A stretch of DNA of 64,000 nt from the NCBI RefSeq assembly GCF_000931465.1, contig NZ_CP010892.1, forward strand, positions 3,371,388 through 3,435,387, given 5' to 3'. The DNA is from Pseudomonas sp. MRSN 12121. GTDB taxonomy: Bacteria; Pseudomonadota; Gammaproteobacteria; Pseudomonadales; Pseudomonadaceae. Positions 45,586 through 54,283 of this stretch are shown here, in pieces (positions within the stretch are counted from its first letter, which is position 1; each line of letters starts with the position of its first letter). The position numbers and the translations under genes were made by a program. A model generated the notes under the pieces. That model ran no database searches. It worked only from the letters and a program-made list of their open reading frames with translations, and was not told the DNA's origin.

Positions 45586-47342
45586 ACCTCATTCAACACG
45601 ACCCCGAACCGCTGATCCGGGTCGCGGATCTGCAGGTGCGCTTCGGCGCCCATGCCGCGCCCACGCTCAAGGGCATCAGCTTCGAACTGCGGCGCGGCGA
45701 GTGCCTGGCCCTGGTGGGCGAATCCGGCTCGGGCAAGAGTGTCACCTCGCGCACCCTGGCCGGGCTGACCGGGGCCAACGCACTGATCCAGGCCAGCCGC
45801 CTGGAGTTCGCCGGGCAGGACCTGCGGCGTTTCGACGAGCGCGCCTGGCGGCGGATCCGCGGCGCGCAGGTCGGCTTTGTGATGCAGGACGCCCTGGGCT
45901 CCCTCGACCCGCTGCGCCCGGTGGGCAAGGAGATCGCCGAACCCCTGGAGCTGCACACCCCGCTGGACCGGGCGCAGCGCCAGGCGCGGGTACTCGAACT
46001 GCTGCGCGCGGTGGGGGTGCCGGAGCCCGAACTGCGCGCCCGCCAATACCCGTTCCAGCTCTCCGGCGGCCTGCGCCAACGGGCGCTGATCGCCTCGGCG
46101 ATCGCCTGCAATCCGCGGCTGCTGATCGCCGACGAGCCGACCACCGCCCTGGACGCCACGGTGCAGGCCCAGGTCCTCGGCCTGCTCGAATCGCTGCGCG
46201 GCGACAGCACCGCGATGCTGATCGTCAGCCACGACCTGGCGGTGGTCTCGCGCCTGGCCAACCGGGTGGCGGTGATGCACAACGGGGTGATCGTCGAGCA
46301 GGGCAGTGTCGAACAGGTGCTGCACGATCCGCAGCATCCCTACACCCAGTTCCTGCTGCGCGCGGGCAGGGCGGTGCACTTCCGGCGCCCGGCGCCGAGT
46401 CCGCGTCCGCACCTGAGCGCGGTGGCACGGGCCCGGGTCGAGGCGCCGGCCAAGGTCGAGGTGCCGGCCAGGGTCGAGGCGCCGGCCAAGGTCGAGGTGC
46501 CGGCCAGGGTCGAGGCGCCGGCTAGGGTCGAGGCGCCGCCGCTGTTGCAGGCGGATCGACTGAGCAAGGCCTTCAAGGGCCCGGACGGGCGCCTGCGCAC
46601 GGTGGTCGATGGGGTGTCCCTGCAACTGCGCCGGGGCCAGACCCTGGGCATCGTCGGCGAGTCCGGCTCGGGCAAGACCACCCTGACGCGGATGATCCTC
46701 GGCCTGGAGACCCCGGACAGCGGCGCTATCCAGCTGCTGGGCCAGCCCTGGCTGAGCCTCCCCGACGCGCAGAAACGCCAGTTGCGGCGCAGCATCCAGG
46801 TGGTGTTCCAGGACCCGCTGAGTTCCTTCGACCCACGCTACAGCGTGCAGCAGGTGCTGTTCGAAGCGCTGCAGGTGGCCGGGCATCCGCGCCGCGACTG
46901 GGTGCACCAGGCCACCGAGCTGCTGGGCCTGGTGCGCCTGGAGGCGAACCTGCTCGGGCGGCGGCCGCTGGAGCTGTCCGGCGGCCAGCGCCAGCGGGTG
47001 GCCATCGCCCGGGCCCTGGCGGCCCGGCCGCAGATCCTGGTCTGCGACGAGCCGGTGTCGGCCCTCGACGTTTCGGTGCAGGCGCAGATCCTCGAAGTGC
47101 TCGACGACCTCAAGCAGCGCCTGGGCCTGGCGTGCCTGTTCATTTCCCATGACCTGGGGGTGATCAACCATGTCAGCGATGCGGTGCTGGTGATGAAGGA
47201 TGGGCAAATGGTCGAGGCCGGGCCGGTGCGCGAGGTATTCGATCATCCGCAGCATCCCTACACCCAGGCCTTGCTCGACGCGATCCCCCACCTGGAAAGC
47301 GGCCGGCGCACTTCCTTCGAATTCCTCAAGCTGGCGATCTGA
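45582..47342 (+). CDS. Fused dual ATP-binding protein with repeat linker (DppD-DppF type)
   Basis: 586 residues, two nucleotide-binding domains. Domain 1 has [17 protein letters not shown] (Leu for the usual Gln) and [12 protein letters not shown]. Domain 2, from about residue 325, has [17 protein letters not shown] and ILVCDEPVSALD. The linker at about residues 285-320 is a Val/Glu/Ala/Pro repeat coded by 18-bp DNA repeats (46437-46538). It overlaps the permease gene (ATGA) and powers this second importer. Confidence 0.92.
   Translation: MNLIQHDPEPLIRVADLQVRFGAHAAPTLKGISFELRRGECLALVGESGSGKSVTSRTLAGLTGANALIQASRLEFAGQDLRRFDERAWRRIRGAQVGFVMQDALGSLDPLRPVGKEIAEPLELHTPLDRAQRQARVLELLRAVGVPEPELRARQYPFQLSGGLRQRALIASAIACNPRLLIADEPTTALDATVQAQVLGLLESLRGDSTAMLIVSHDLAVVSRLANRVAVMHNGVIVEQGSVEQVLHDPQHPYTQFLLRAGRAVHFRRPAPSPRPHLSAVARARVEAPAKVEVPARVEAPAKVEVPARVEAPARVEAPPLLQADRLSKAFKGPDGRLRTVVDGVSLQLRRGQTLGIVGESGSGKTTLTRMILGLETPDSGAIQLLGQPWLSLPDAQKRQLRRSIQVVFQDPLSSFDPRYSVQQVLFEALQVAGHPRRDWVHQATELLGLVRLEANLLGRRPLELSGGQRQRVAIARALAARPQILVCDEPVSALDVSVQAQILEVLDDLKQRLGLACLFISHDLGVINHVSDAVLVMKDGQMVEAGPVREVFDHPQHPYTQALLDAIPHLESGRRTSFEFLKLAI
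46437..46538 (+). repeat. 18-bp tandem repeat coding the ABC ATPase linker
   Basis: About five and a half copies of an 18-bp unit, alternating GTCGAGGCGCCGGCCAAG with GTCGAGGTGCCGGCCAGG, lie head to tail in frame. They code alternating VEAPAK and VEVPAR hexapeptides. The near-identity of the copies points to recent expansion by slippage, so linker length may vary between strains. Confidence 0.9.
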
Positions 47343-47450
47343 GCCATGGCAGAGGTGGCAGGCGTGTTTGGGCAGCATGCTGGCCTGGAGGACTGGATCG
47401 GCCTTGAGCAGGGCCGGGACGATGGGCAAGAAATAATGCGAGGAGTGCAG

Positions 47451-47939
47451 ATGGAGAATATTGCCCAGGTCATCAACCCCGACGACTACCTCGAAACCGA
47501 GTTCGGCCGCGAGTTCACGCCCGAGCGCAACAGGCAGGCCTGGGCGTTGGCTTATGCACGGCTGGAAACGGAGCTGGCGAGGGCCGCGGCAGATGCCCGC
47601 TTGTATGTGGTCATGGGCGTGCAGGGCGCGGGCAAGTCGCGCTGGGTCGCGGAGCATGTCGAGCGGCTTGGCGCCCGGGCGATCGTCTTCGACGCGGCCT
47701 TGCCGGCCAGGCGGCATCGCCAGCCGTTGCTGGCGCTGGCCCGGCATTACGCGGTGCCGGTCATTGGCGTCTTCGTGCGCGCGTCCCTGGAGCAGGCACT
47801 GTCGCGCAATGCGCGGCGCGCCGCGGACAAGCGCGTGCCCGAGGCGGCGTTGAAAAGTGTCTTCGCCATGCTCGAGCCGCCCTGCGAGTCGGAGGGTTTC
47901 CTGCGGGTGGAATCGGCGGGCGAGGGCGACCCCGGCTGA
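47451..47939 (+). CDS. P-loop ATP-binding protein (small-kinase-like)
   Basis: 162 residues from the ATG at 47451, chosen for its SD (AGGAG, 47441-47445). Walker A is VVMGVQGAGKSRW. The rest resembles the AAA_33/zeta-like kinase group: IVFDAALPARRHRQPLLALAR, then VIGVFVRASLEQALSRNARR with a lid-like arginine run. Phosphoryl acceptor unknown. It follows the importer by 108 bp and could be a separate unit. No antitoxin-like gene is adjacent, so a zeta toxin is unlikely. Confidence 0.7.
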   Translation: MENIAQVINPDDYLETEFGREFTPERNRQAWALAYARLETELARAAADARLYVVMGVQGAGKSRWVAEHVERLGARAIVFDAALPARRHRQPLLALARHYAVPVIGVFVRASLEQALSRNARRAADKRVPEAALKSVFAMLEPPCESEGFLRVESAGEGDPG

Positions 47940-48227
47940 GGCGCCGATGGCACTGTTGCCCAGCCAACACCGGCTGGACAGATTGTTTGCCTGGCACCTC
48001 TGCAACGCCGGCCACAGCGCCTGTCTACGGGGCGCAAAGCCCGGCATGCCTTGTGCAATAGCCGGGTTCCCGGACCCAAGGCCTGTCAGCCCCATGCAAG
48101 CCAGGCCATCTGCCCAGCCCATGTTCGTGCCACCCGCGCTGGAGCGTCACGTCGGCCGTCGCGGCCTGCGGCAGCGGGTGGCCGTTGTCCGAGCGATCCA
48201 ACCCCGAATGTTGCCCAAGGAAATGCC
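47940..48227 (+). promoter_or_regulatory. Intergenic region upstream of the second SfnB-like gene
   Basis: 288 bp with no convincing gene. A weak sigma-54-like element, CGGCATGCCTTGTGCA (48042-48057), keeps the GG-N10-GC spacing but departs from TGGCAC and TTGC. A similar element occurs at 35967-35982. A SD (AAGGAAA) precedes the ATG at 48228. Confidence 0.35.
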
Positions 48228-49436
48228 ATGAGCAGGTTATCCGCAGTACCCGAACGCCCGATTGTCTCGGTGGAACAACTCAATGCCCGGGCCGACCGGC
48301 TGTTGCCCGAGATCGCCCAGGGCGCCGCGCAACGCGAGCGCGAACGCCAGTTGCCGTTCGCCGCGGTGGCGCAGATCGCCCAGGCGGGCTTTTTCACCTG
48401 CCGGATTCCGGGGCGCTACGGCGGCGCGGCGGGCTCGGTCAAGGAGGTGATCGCGCTGCTGATACGTATCGCCGCGGCGGATTCCAACGTGGCCCAGGCG
48501 CTGCGCCCGGGCTTCGGTTTCGTCGAAGGCTTGCTGGCTTCCCGGGCCGAGGGCGCGGAGGCCGAGCGCGAGCGCTGGTTCGAGCGTTACCTGCAGGGCG
48601 CGGTGCTGGGCAACGCCGGCTGGGAAGTCGGCGGCGCCAACGGCTCGATCAGTGCGCGCATCGTGCGCGACGGCGCCCATTACCGGGCCAGCGGCAGCAA
48701 GTACTACAGCACCGGGTCGCTGTACGCCGATTGGGTCAGCGCGGTGGCCCTGGACGAGAACGACCAGCCGGTGTCCTTCGTCTTGCCCCGCGACCGCCAG
48801 GGCCTGGAGCTGCTGGACGATTTCGACGCCATGGGGCAGCGGCTGACCGCCAGCGGCACCACCCACCTGCACAACGTGCTGGTCAAGGCCGACGAGATCC
48901 GTACCCGCACCGTGGAGGAGGGCAAGCGCACCATCGTCACGCCGTTCCTGCAACTCTTCCTCGGCGCGGTGCAGGCCGGCATCGCGCGCAATGCGCTGAA
49001 CGACGCGGTGGCCTTCGCCAATGAGCATGCGCGGCCGATCAAGCACAGCAGCGCCGCGCGCTCGGTGGACGACCCTTATGTCGAACTCAGCGTTGGCGAC
49101 ATCGCGGCCCGGGCCTTCAGCGCCGAAGCGGTGGTGCTGCGCGCGGCGGAGTCGATCGATCGCGCCTGGGCCACCGAGTTCGACCCGCAGGCGGTGGACC
49201 GGGCGGCGGTGGACGTGGCCCAGGCGCAATACATCGCCGCCGAGTCGGCGCTCAAGGCGGCGGAGCTGGTGTTCGACGTCGGTGGCGCCTCGACCACCGG
49301 CCGCGGCCATAACCTCGACCGTCACTGGCGCAACGCGCGCACCGTGGCCAACCACAATCCCCGGCACTGGAAGGCCGCGGCGGTCGGTGCCTGGCAACTC
49401 AAGGGCACGCCACCGCCGACCTCGGGGTTGTTCTGA
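48228..49436 (+). CDS. SfnB/DszC-like flavin monooxygenase of acyl-CoA dehydrogenase fold
   Basis: 402 residues. Blocks shared with the enzyme at 40942 are FFTCRIPGRYGGAAGS, IRIAAADSNVAQALRPGFGFVE, GSKYYSTGSLYADWVSAVA, ASGTTHLHNV and LDRHWRNARTVANHNP. SfnB takes part in the dimethylsulfone pathway of Pseudomonas. The start at 48228 has a good SD and removes a long upstream extension with no family resemblance. It is followed after 11 bp by an MFS transporter. Confidence 0.87.
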   Translation: MSRLSAVPERPIVSVEQLNARADRLLPEIAQGAAQRERERQLPFAAVAQIAQAGFFTCRIPGRYGGAAGSVKEVIALLIRIAAADSNVAQALRPGFGFVEGLLASRAEGAEAERERWFERYLQGAVLGNAGWEVGGANGSISARIVRDGAHYRASGSKYYSTGSLYADWVSAVALDENDQPVSFVLPRDRQGLELLDDFDAMGQRLTASGTTHLHNVLVKADEIRTRTVEEGKRTIVTPFLQLFLGAVQAGIARNALNDAVAFANEHARPIKHSSAARSVDDPYVELSVGDIAARAFSAEAVVLRAAESIDRAWATEFDPQAVDRAAVDVAQAQYIAAESALKAAELVFDVGGASTTGRGHNLDRHWRNARTVANHNPRHWKAAAVGAWQLKGTPPPTSGLF

Positions 49437-49447
49437 GAGGGCGCCCC

Positions 49448-50938
49448 TTGAACCGGCCCCGCGTCCAACCAGGCAGGAGGCGCGGCGCAGCCGAACGCAT
49501 CGCCGAGCGGCCTCGCGCGCTGTCCGCCAGCACGCCTTTACGGCAAGGGCAGGACAGCCAGCGCCGGGTGCCGATGATCATCGGCTGCGCGCTGTTCATG
49601 GAGCTGATCGACGCCACGGCCGTGCTCACTGCCTTGCCGCAGATGGCCCATGACTTCAACGAGCCCAGTGTGCGGATGAACCTGGTGGTGTCCCTGTACC
49701 TGCTGGCCGTGGCGCTGTTCGTGCCGGTCAGCGGCTGGGCGGCGGACCGCTTCGGCCCGCGCCGGGTGTTCGTCAGCGCCATCGTGCTGTTCACCCTGGC
49801 CTCGGTGGCCTGTGCCAGTGCCGGCTCGTTGTTGCAGCTGTCGCTGGCGCGCATGGCCCAGGGCGCCGCCGGGGCGATGATGGTGCCGGTGGGGCAGGTG
49901 ATCCTGCTGCGCTGGTCGGCGCGGGACAACCTACTGCGGGCCATGTCCTACCTGACCATCCCGGCGCTGATCGGCCCGGTGCTCGGACCGCCCCTGGGGG
50001 GCCTGCTGGTGACCTTGCTGTCGTGGCAGTGGATTTTCCTGATCAATGTGCCGATCGGCATCCTCGGCGTGCTGCTGGTGCTGCGCTACATTCCCCACTA
50101 TCCCGGCGCCCGCGGGCGGCCCCTGGATGGCCCGGGGCTGTTGCTCAGCGCTGCCGGACTGGGCGGCCTGGTGTTCGGTTTCGAGGCGTTCGGCCACGGC
50201 CTGCTGGAGCGGCATTGGGCGCTGGCGCTGATCGTGACAGGGGCGTTGTGCGCCGTCTTGTATGTCAGGCACGCCAGGCGCGTGGCGCAGCCGCTGATCG
50301 ATCTTTCGTTGCTGCGCATCCCCACCTTCCGCCTGAGTTTCTGGGGCGGCAACCTGCTGCGCATCGGCAGCGCTTCCCAGCCGTTCCTGCTGGTGCTGCT
50401 GTTCCAGCTGTGTTTCGGCCTCAACCCGCTGCAGGCCGGGCTGCTGAGCTTTGCCGGGGGCGCCGGGGCCTTCCTGATGAAGCTGCTGGCGGTGCGGATC
50501 GTCAGCCGCTGCGGCTTTCGTCGCACCCTGACCGTCAACGCGCTGCTCACCGGGCTGACGATAGCCGCCTGCGCCAGCTTCGATATCGCCACGCCGTACT
50601 GGCTGGTGATCCTGCTGCTGTTCGGCAGCGGCATCATCCGCTCCCTGCAATTCAGCACCCTGGGCGCCTTGACCTATGCCGACGTGCCCGCCGAGCTGTC
50701 CAGCCGCGCCAGCAGCCTGGCGGCCATGACCATCCAGTTGAGCATGAGCCTGTCGGTGGGCGTCGCGGCGGCGTTGCTCAGCCTGGTCATGGCCTGGCGC
50801 GGCCACACCGCCATCGCGCAAAACGACGTGGCCCTGGTGATGCTGATCGACGGGGTGTTTTGCGCCTTGTCGGCCCTGGTGTTCCGCCGGCTTTCGGCAA
50901 CGGCGGGCGCCGCCGTGTATGCCGCGGGTCAGCGGTAG
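49448..50938 (+). CDS. MFS transporter, DHA2 (14-helix drug/H+ antiporter) family
   Basis: 496 residues. MELIDATAVLTALPQMAHDF is the DHA2 motif of helix 1; GWAADRFGPRRVF is motif A and GPVLGPPLGGLLVTLLSWQWIFLINVPIGI motif C with its tail. The start is a TTG at 49448 with AGAGGG upstream; the next ATG (49574) would cut into helix 1, so a start before it is needed. It may export a product of the neighbouring enzyme or be an unrelated drug exporter. Confidence 0.85.
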   Translation: MNRPRVQPGRRRGAAERIAERPRALSASTPLRQGQDSQRRVPMIIGCALFMELIDATAVLTALPQMAHDFNEPSVRMNLVVSLYLLAVALFVPVSGWAADRFGPRRVFVSAIVLFTLASVACASAGSLLQLSLARMAQGAAGAMMVPVGQVILLRWSARDNLLRAMSYLTIPALIGPVLGPPLGGLLVTLLSWQWIFLINVPIGILGVLLVLRYIPHYPGARGRPLDGPGLLLSAAGLGGLVFGFEAFGHGLLERHWALALIVTGALCAVLYVRHARRVAQPLIDLSLLRIPTFRLSFWGGNLLRIGSASQPFLLVLLFQLCFGLNPLQAGLLSFAGGAGAFLMKLLAVRIVSRCGFRRTLTVNALLTGLTIAACASFDIATPYWLVILLLFGSGIIRSLQFSTLGALTYADVPAELSSRASSLAAMTIQLSMSLSVGVAAALLSLVMAWRGHTAIAQNDVALVMLIDGVFCALSALVFRRLSATAGAAVYAAGQR

Positions 50939-51090
50939 GGTGGAGCGAACCTAAGCTCATGTAAAAACGATATTTATTGCCGGTTTTCAAGATCGTTTAG
51001 CTTCACCGGAATCACCGCTGACTCCTCGGCCTGATGCGCTCCCTGGCCCATCGACGCTGAACCCGACTTTCGCCTGACCACGAGGAACCG

Positions 51091-51873
51091 ATGAAAAACC
51101 TCTCCACGGCGTCCCCTGCGGAATTCGCCGGCGTGCGCTTCGTGCTCACCGACATGGATGAAACCCTGACTTACCGCGGCCGCCTGGCCGCCGCTACCTA
51201 CAACGCCCTGGAGCGCCTGCAAGACGGTGGCATCCGGGTCATCCCGGTGACGGGCGCGCCGGCCGGCTGGTGCGACCAGATGGCGCGCATGTGGCCGGTG
51301 GACGGCGTGATCGGCGAGAACGGCGGGCTGTTTTTCCAGCGCACCGCCGATGGCCATGAACTGCGTCGCCACTTCTGGCATGCCGCTGAGGAACGGGCCA
51401 GGGTCTGGGAGCGCCTGCAAGCGATCGCCGGCGAGGTCCGGGCGCGGGTTCCCGAGGCCGTACTGGCCAGCGACCAGCCCTTCAGGCAGACCAGCCTGGC
51501 ATTCGCCCAGCCGGCCCACGCCGAAACCCGCCAGGCGCTGGCCGAAGCGTTGCGGGAGGCGGGGGCCGATGTCACCGTCAACAACCTCTGGGTGCTGGCC
51601 TGGCTGGGCGGCTACGACAAACTGAGCATGTCCCGCCGCATACTCGCCGACGTCCACGGGTTGGATATCGATAGCCATGGCGAGGCGGTGCTGTATTGCG
51701 GGGATTCGACCAACGATGGCCCGATGTTCGCGTTCTTCCGCCACACGGTGGGGGTCAGCACGGTCCGCGAATACCTGCCGCACCTGGCCAAGGCGCCGGC
51801 CTGGATCACCCGGGGACCGGGCGGCGCGGGTTTTGTCGAAGCGGCCGACAGGCTGCTCGCGGGGCGTGGTTGA
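51091..51873 (+). CDS. HAD-superfamily hydrolase, IIB (Cof/phosphomannomutase-like) type
   Basis: 260 residues. Motif I is VLTDMDETLTYRG, motif II PVTGAPAGWCD, and the late acidic motif YCGDSTNDGPMFAFF. The cap lies between motifs II and III as in the IIB class, which includes sugar phosphatases and phosphomannomutase-like enzymes. It has an AGGAA SD before the ATG. No partner gene is obvious; it is the last GC-rich gene before the accessory region. Confidence 0.85.
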   Translation: MKNLSTASPAEFAGVRFVLTDMDETLTYRGRLAAATYNALERLQDGGIRVIPVTGAPAGWCDQMARMWPVDGVIGENGGLFFQRTADGHELRRHFWHAAEERARVWERLQAIAGEVRARVPEAVLASDQPFRQTSLAFAQPAHAETRQALAEALREAGADVTVNNLWVLAWLGGYDKLSMSRRILADVHGLDIDSHGEAVLYCGDSTNDGPMFAFFRHTVGVSTVREYLPHLAKAPAWITRGPGGAGFVEAADRLLAGRG

Positions 51874-51924
51874 ACCGAGGATTTGCAGCGGGGAAGGGTA
51901 GCTCATCTTTCAAAGGAGTATGCA

Positions 51925-52467
51925 ATGGGGCATTTTCCAAGCTGGATGCTTCAAAGCGCTCACAATTACCTGAAAGCTGCTGAGATTCTGGACGCGCAGA
52001 ACCTGCCGCATGTTGCCCAGATCAATGCTGCGATTGGCATGGAAATCCTGCTCAAGAGCTTTATTTCTGTGCCTGACCAGCATCAAGGCACATCCGGTGA
52101 GACCTACAAACTCGATGCCGCAGCGTTGGCCGCAGCTCACCAGCATCTGCAAAGTACTGACAAAACCAATCGTAAAACCCCTGATAGGCACGATTTGTTG
52201 ACGTTGTTCCATGCGATGCCCGAAGCAATTCGTCGCAGCTTGGCCCTAGACAGCCAGGAAGATTCTTTCGAGAGATACCGCGACGTATTCACCAACAACC
52301 GGTATCCGTATGAATCGAGCAGCTGGAAATTTTCCGATCCGGTGCTGATGAGATTGCTGCGGTGGACGCTGGCCAACGTGGTTGGTTATTACAAAGAGCA
52401 AGGTTCTCAGGATCCGTTTGTCCTGAGCTACATGGCTGAGGTCCAGACGAGAGCTGCAGCAGAGTGA
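51925..52467 (+). CDS. Small helical protein, possible HEPN-domain protein
   Basis: 180 residues from the ATG at 51925, chosen for AAGGAG upstream. The N-terminal MLQSAHNYLKAAEILDAQ and AAIGMEILLKSFI resemble the paired-helix opening of HEPN domains, and R83-x5-H89 (NRKTPDRH) fits the Rx4-6H RNase motif. No nucleotidyltransferase antitoxin gene adjoins it. Its codon and base usage differ from the upstream region, which suggests acquisition. The family call is tentative. Confidence 0.5.
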   Translation: MGHFPSWMLQSAHNYLKAAEILDAQNLPHVAQINAAIGMEILLKSFISVPDQHQGTSGETYKLDAAALAAAHQHLQSTDKTNRKTPDRHDLLTLFHAMPEAIRRSLALDSQEDSFERYRDVFTNNRYPYESSSWKFSDPVLMRLLRWTLANVVGYYKEQGSQDPFVLSYMAEVQTRAAAE

Positions 52468-52607
52468 TCGAGGCCTGAGCCGGCTTCATATCTGACCACC
52501 ACTGGCTCCCGTGTCTTCAGGTGGTGAAAGAGGAATGTTCGAATGCTTAGATGAACAGCCCGCCCAAGCCTTCTTCCAGCTCTATGCACGGCAGGTTTGC
52601 TTGACAT

Positions 52608-53339
52608 TCACCATGGCATAAACCCACCGTCTGTAAAGAATCCCCCCGTAGGGCCGGAAACATCCAAGGTCGCATACTTGACCACGATCTCCGCCGCCTG
52701 ATCGACCGTTCGCTTTCCCGTAAAGCCATTTAGATCGGTAGCGGTGAACCCTGGATTGACGGAATTGACCTTGAAGTCGTCCTCCCTAAGTTCCTTTGCC
52801 AGCAGTACGGTGAATGCGTTGAGCGCCGTCTTCGATGAGCAATACGCTAGTAAATTAACGGGAGCGAACGGAAAGTCGGGATAGCTATGCAGAGTCAATG
52901 ATCCCAACTCACTGGAGACATTGACGATGGTGCGTTTTTGCCCAGCTCGAAGCAACGGCAGCAGCAGCCGGGTGACCGAGACCGGCCCGATCACATTGGC
53001 CTCATAAACGTCGCGCAACGCCTGTGCATCGCACTGGCTGGGCGGCAGCGGTTGGCCTGCAATGCCGGCGTTGTTGACCAGCACATCGAGTGATCCGACT
53101 TCATCCTTCAGTCGTGCCGCTGCTGCTGCAATGGATTCAACATCGGTGACGTCCAGGCAGATCGGTCGAATGTCCAAGCCGGGGCGTTCGATGCTGGCCT
53201 TTGCTTCAGCCCCGCGCTTTTCATCACGACTGGCAAGGTAGACAGTGTAGCCACGTGCGGCCAGTTGCTGCGTGATTGCCAAGCCGATGCCTTTGTTGGC
53301 ACCGGTCACCAGGGCCACGGGTTGTATATGTGCTTTCAT
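52608..53339 (-). CDS. Short-chain dehydrogenase/reductase (SDR)
   Basis: 243 residues, classical SDR: TGANKGIG cofactor loop, DVLVNNAG, catalytic Ser in IVNVSSELGS and Tyr/Lys in LLAYCSSKTALNAF, then VNSVNPGFTATDL. Likely NADPH-specific because of the SRDEKRG region after the second strand. Resembles carbonyl-reductase-like SDRs. It is divergent from a TetR regulator with a 54-bp shared control region, so TetR probably controls it. Confidence 0.9.
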   Translation of the reverse strand: MKAHIQPVALVTGANKGIGLAITQQLAARGYTVYLASRDEKRGAEAKASIERPGLDIRPICLDVTDVESIAAAAARLKDEVGSLDVLVNNAGIAGQPLPPSQCDAQALRDVYEANVIGPVSVTRLLLPLLRAGQKRTIVNVSSELGSLTLHSYPDFPFAPVNLLAYCSSKTALNAFTVLLAKELREDDFKVNSVNPGFTATDLNGFTGKRTVDQAAEIVVKYATLDVSGPTGGFFTDGGFMPW

Positions 53340-53366
53340 GGAAGATTCCCTTTAATTCGAGGAATA

Positions 53367-53398
53367 TTCATAATATGAAGGTTTCTTCAGATTATGAA
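53367..53398. promoter_or_regulatory. Inverted repeat operator between the SDR and TetR genes
   Basis: TTCATAATATGAAG (53367-53380) and CTTCAGATTATGAA (53385-53398) are inverted copies with one mismatch and a 4-bp spacer. The dyad lies in the 54-bp divergent gap and covers the annotated TetR start, as expected for an autoregulated TetR operator. Confidence 0.75.
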
Positions 53399-54062
53399 TT
53401 CGCATTCGATGCCCATATCTGCACCACCTCCCAAGCCAAGAAAATCGCCAGTTCAGGCGAGGTCGATGGCTACCGTAGACGCCATTCACATGGCGACGAT
53501 TCAGGTTTTGGCAGCCGAAGGCCTTGCCCTTTGTACAACCACCCGTGTCGCCGAACGTGCAGGGGTGTCGGTGGGCAGCCTCTACCAGTACTACCCCAAC
53601 CGCCGATCACTGTTAGCGGCAGTATTGGGGCGGCACCTCGACCAGGTTGCTGTGGCGGTGGAACAAGCGTGCATCGCGCAGAGAAGGAAGCCGATAGCCG
53701 ACATGGCTCATGAGTTGGTTTATGCATTCCTTGGGGCGAAACTGGAACATCCCTCGGCGTCGAAAGCACTCTATGCCGTTGCCGAAGAGCATGGAGGCGC
53801 TCTCTTGGTCGCACATGCCAAGGGGCGTATGCACAGAGCGGTGGCCTCGATGCTTGATACGGCCACGGATGCACGTTTTGACGACTTGAGCACGGCCAGC
53901 CTCTTGACCATGAGCGCCATGATCGGTCCGGCACAGGCTTTGCTGGAGGATGACGCGTCCGCTGAGCTCGTCGATGTGCTGCAGGCACACCTCTGTACGC
54001 TGATACAGGCGTATCTACGGGCTATTTCTCTATCAGTGCCAACCGGCAAGTCAACTGAGTAA
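53394..54062 (+). CDS. TetR-family transcriptional regulator
   Basis: 222 residues. The helix-turn-helix is TTTRVAERAGVSVGSLYQYYPNRRSLL. The ATG at 53394 lies inside the operator dyad and has no clear SD; a later start (53409 or 53469) is possible and would still keep the DNA-binding domain. It likely represses itself and the divergent SDR gene until a small ligand binds. Confidence 0.87.
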   Translation: MNSHSMPISAPPPKPRKSPVQARSMATVDAIHMATIQVLAAEGLALCTTTRVAERAGVSVGSLYQYYPNRRSLLAAVLGRHLDQVAVAVEQACIAQRRKPIADMAHELVYAFLGAKLEHPSASKALYAVAEEHGGALLVAHAKGRMHRAVASMLDTATDARFDDLSTASLLTMSAMIGPAQALLEDDASAELVDVLQAHLCTLIQAYLRAISLSVPTGKSTE

Positions 54063-54283
54063 TGACCCGCGCTGCCGACCAATTTCCCAAGACACCCAAC
54101 TGCCACGCTATGAATCCCATACCCGGAGTCTTGACGGCCAATGATCGAGCAGCGTCTGAGGCAGCAAATTTCAGCAATGGTGCTCGGGGCAGGGGGGCGT
54201 CGTCGGAAATAGGAAGACAGTGACGGCCGTCAGTCGCTTAGCCATATATTGTTCAAGCTACATGGACGGCCCGGGAGGTACTG

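Noticed and set aside
46437..46538. Short repeats that could suggest a CRISPR array
   Set aside because: The units are 18 bp, directly adjacent, without spacers, and code in frame for an ABC ATPase linker. No cas genes are present.
47951..48035. Sigma-54 promoter around TGGCACCTCTGCAA
   Set aside because: TGGCAC is present but no TTGC follows at the required 5-base spacing.
50965..50998. AAACGAT/ATCGTTT inverted repeat after the MFS gene as a terminator
   Set aside because: The 7-bp arms are AT-rich and separated by 20 bases with no T-run, too weak to support a terminator call.
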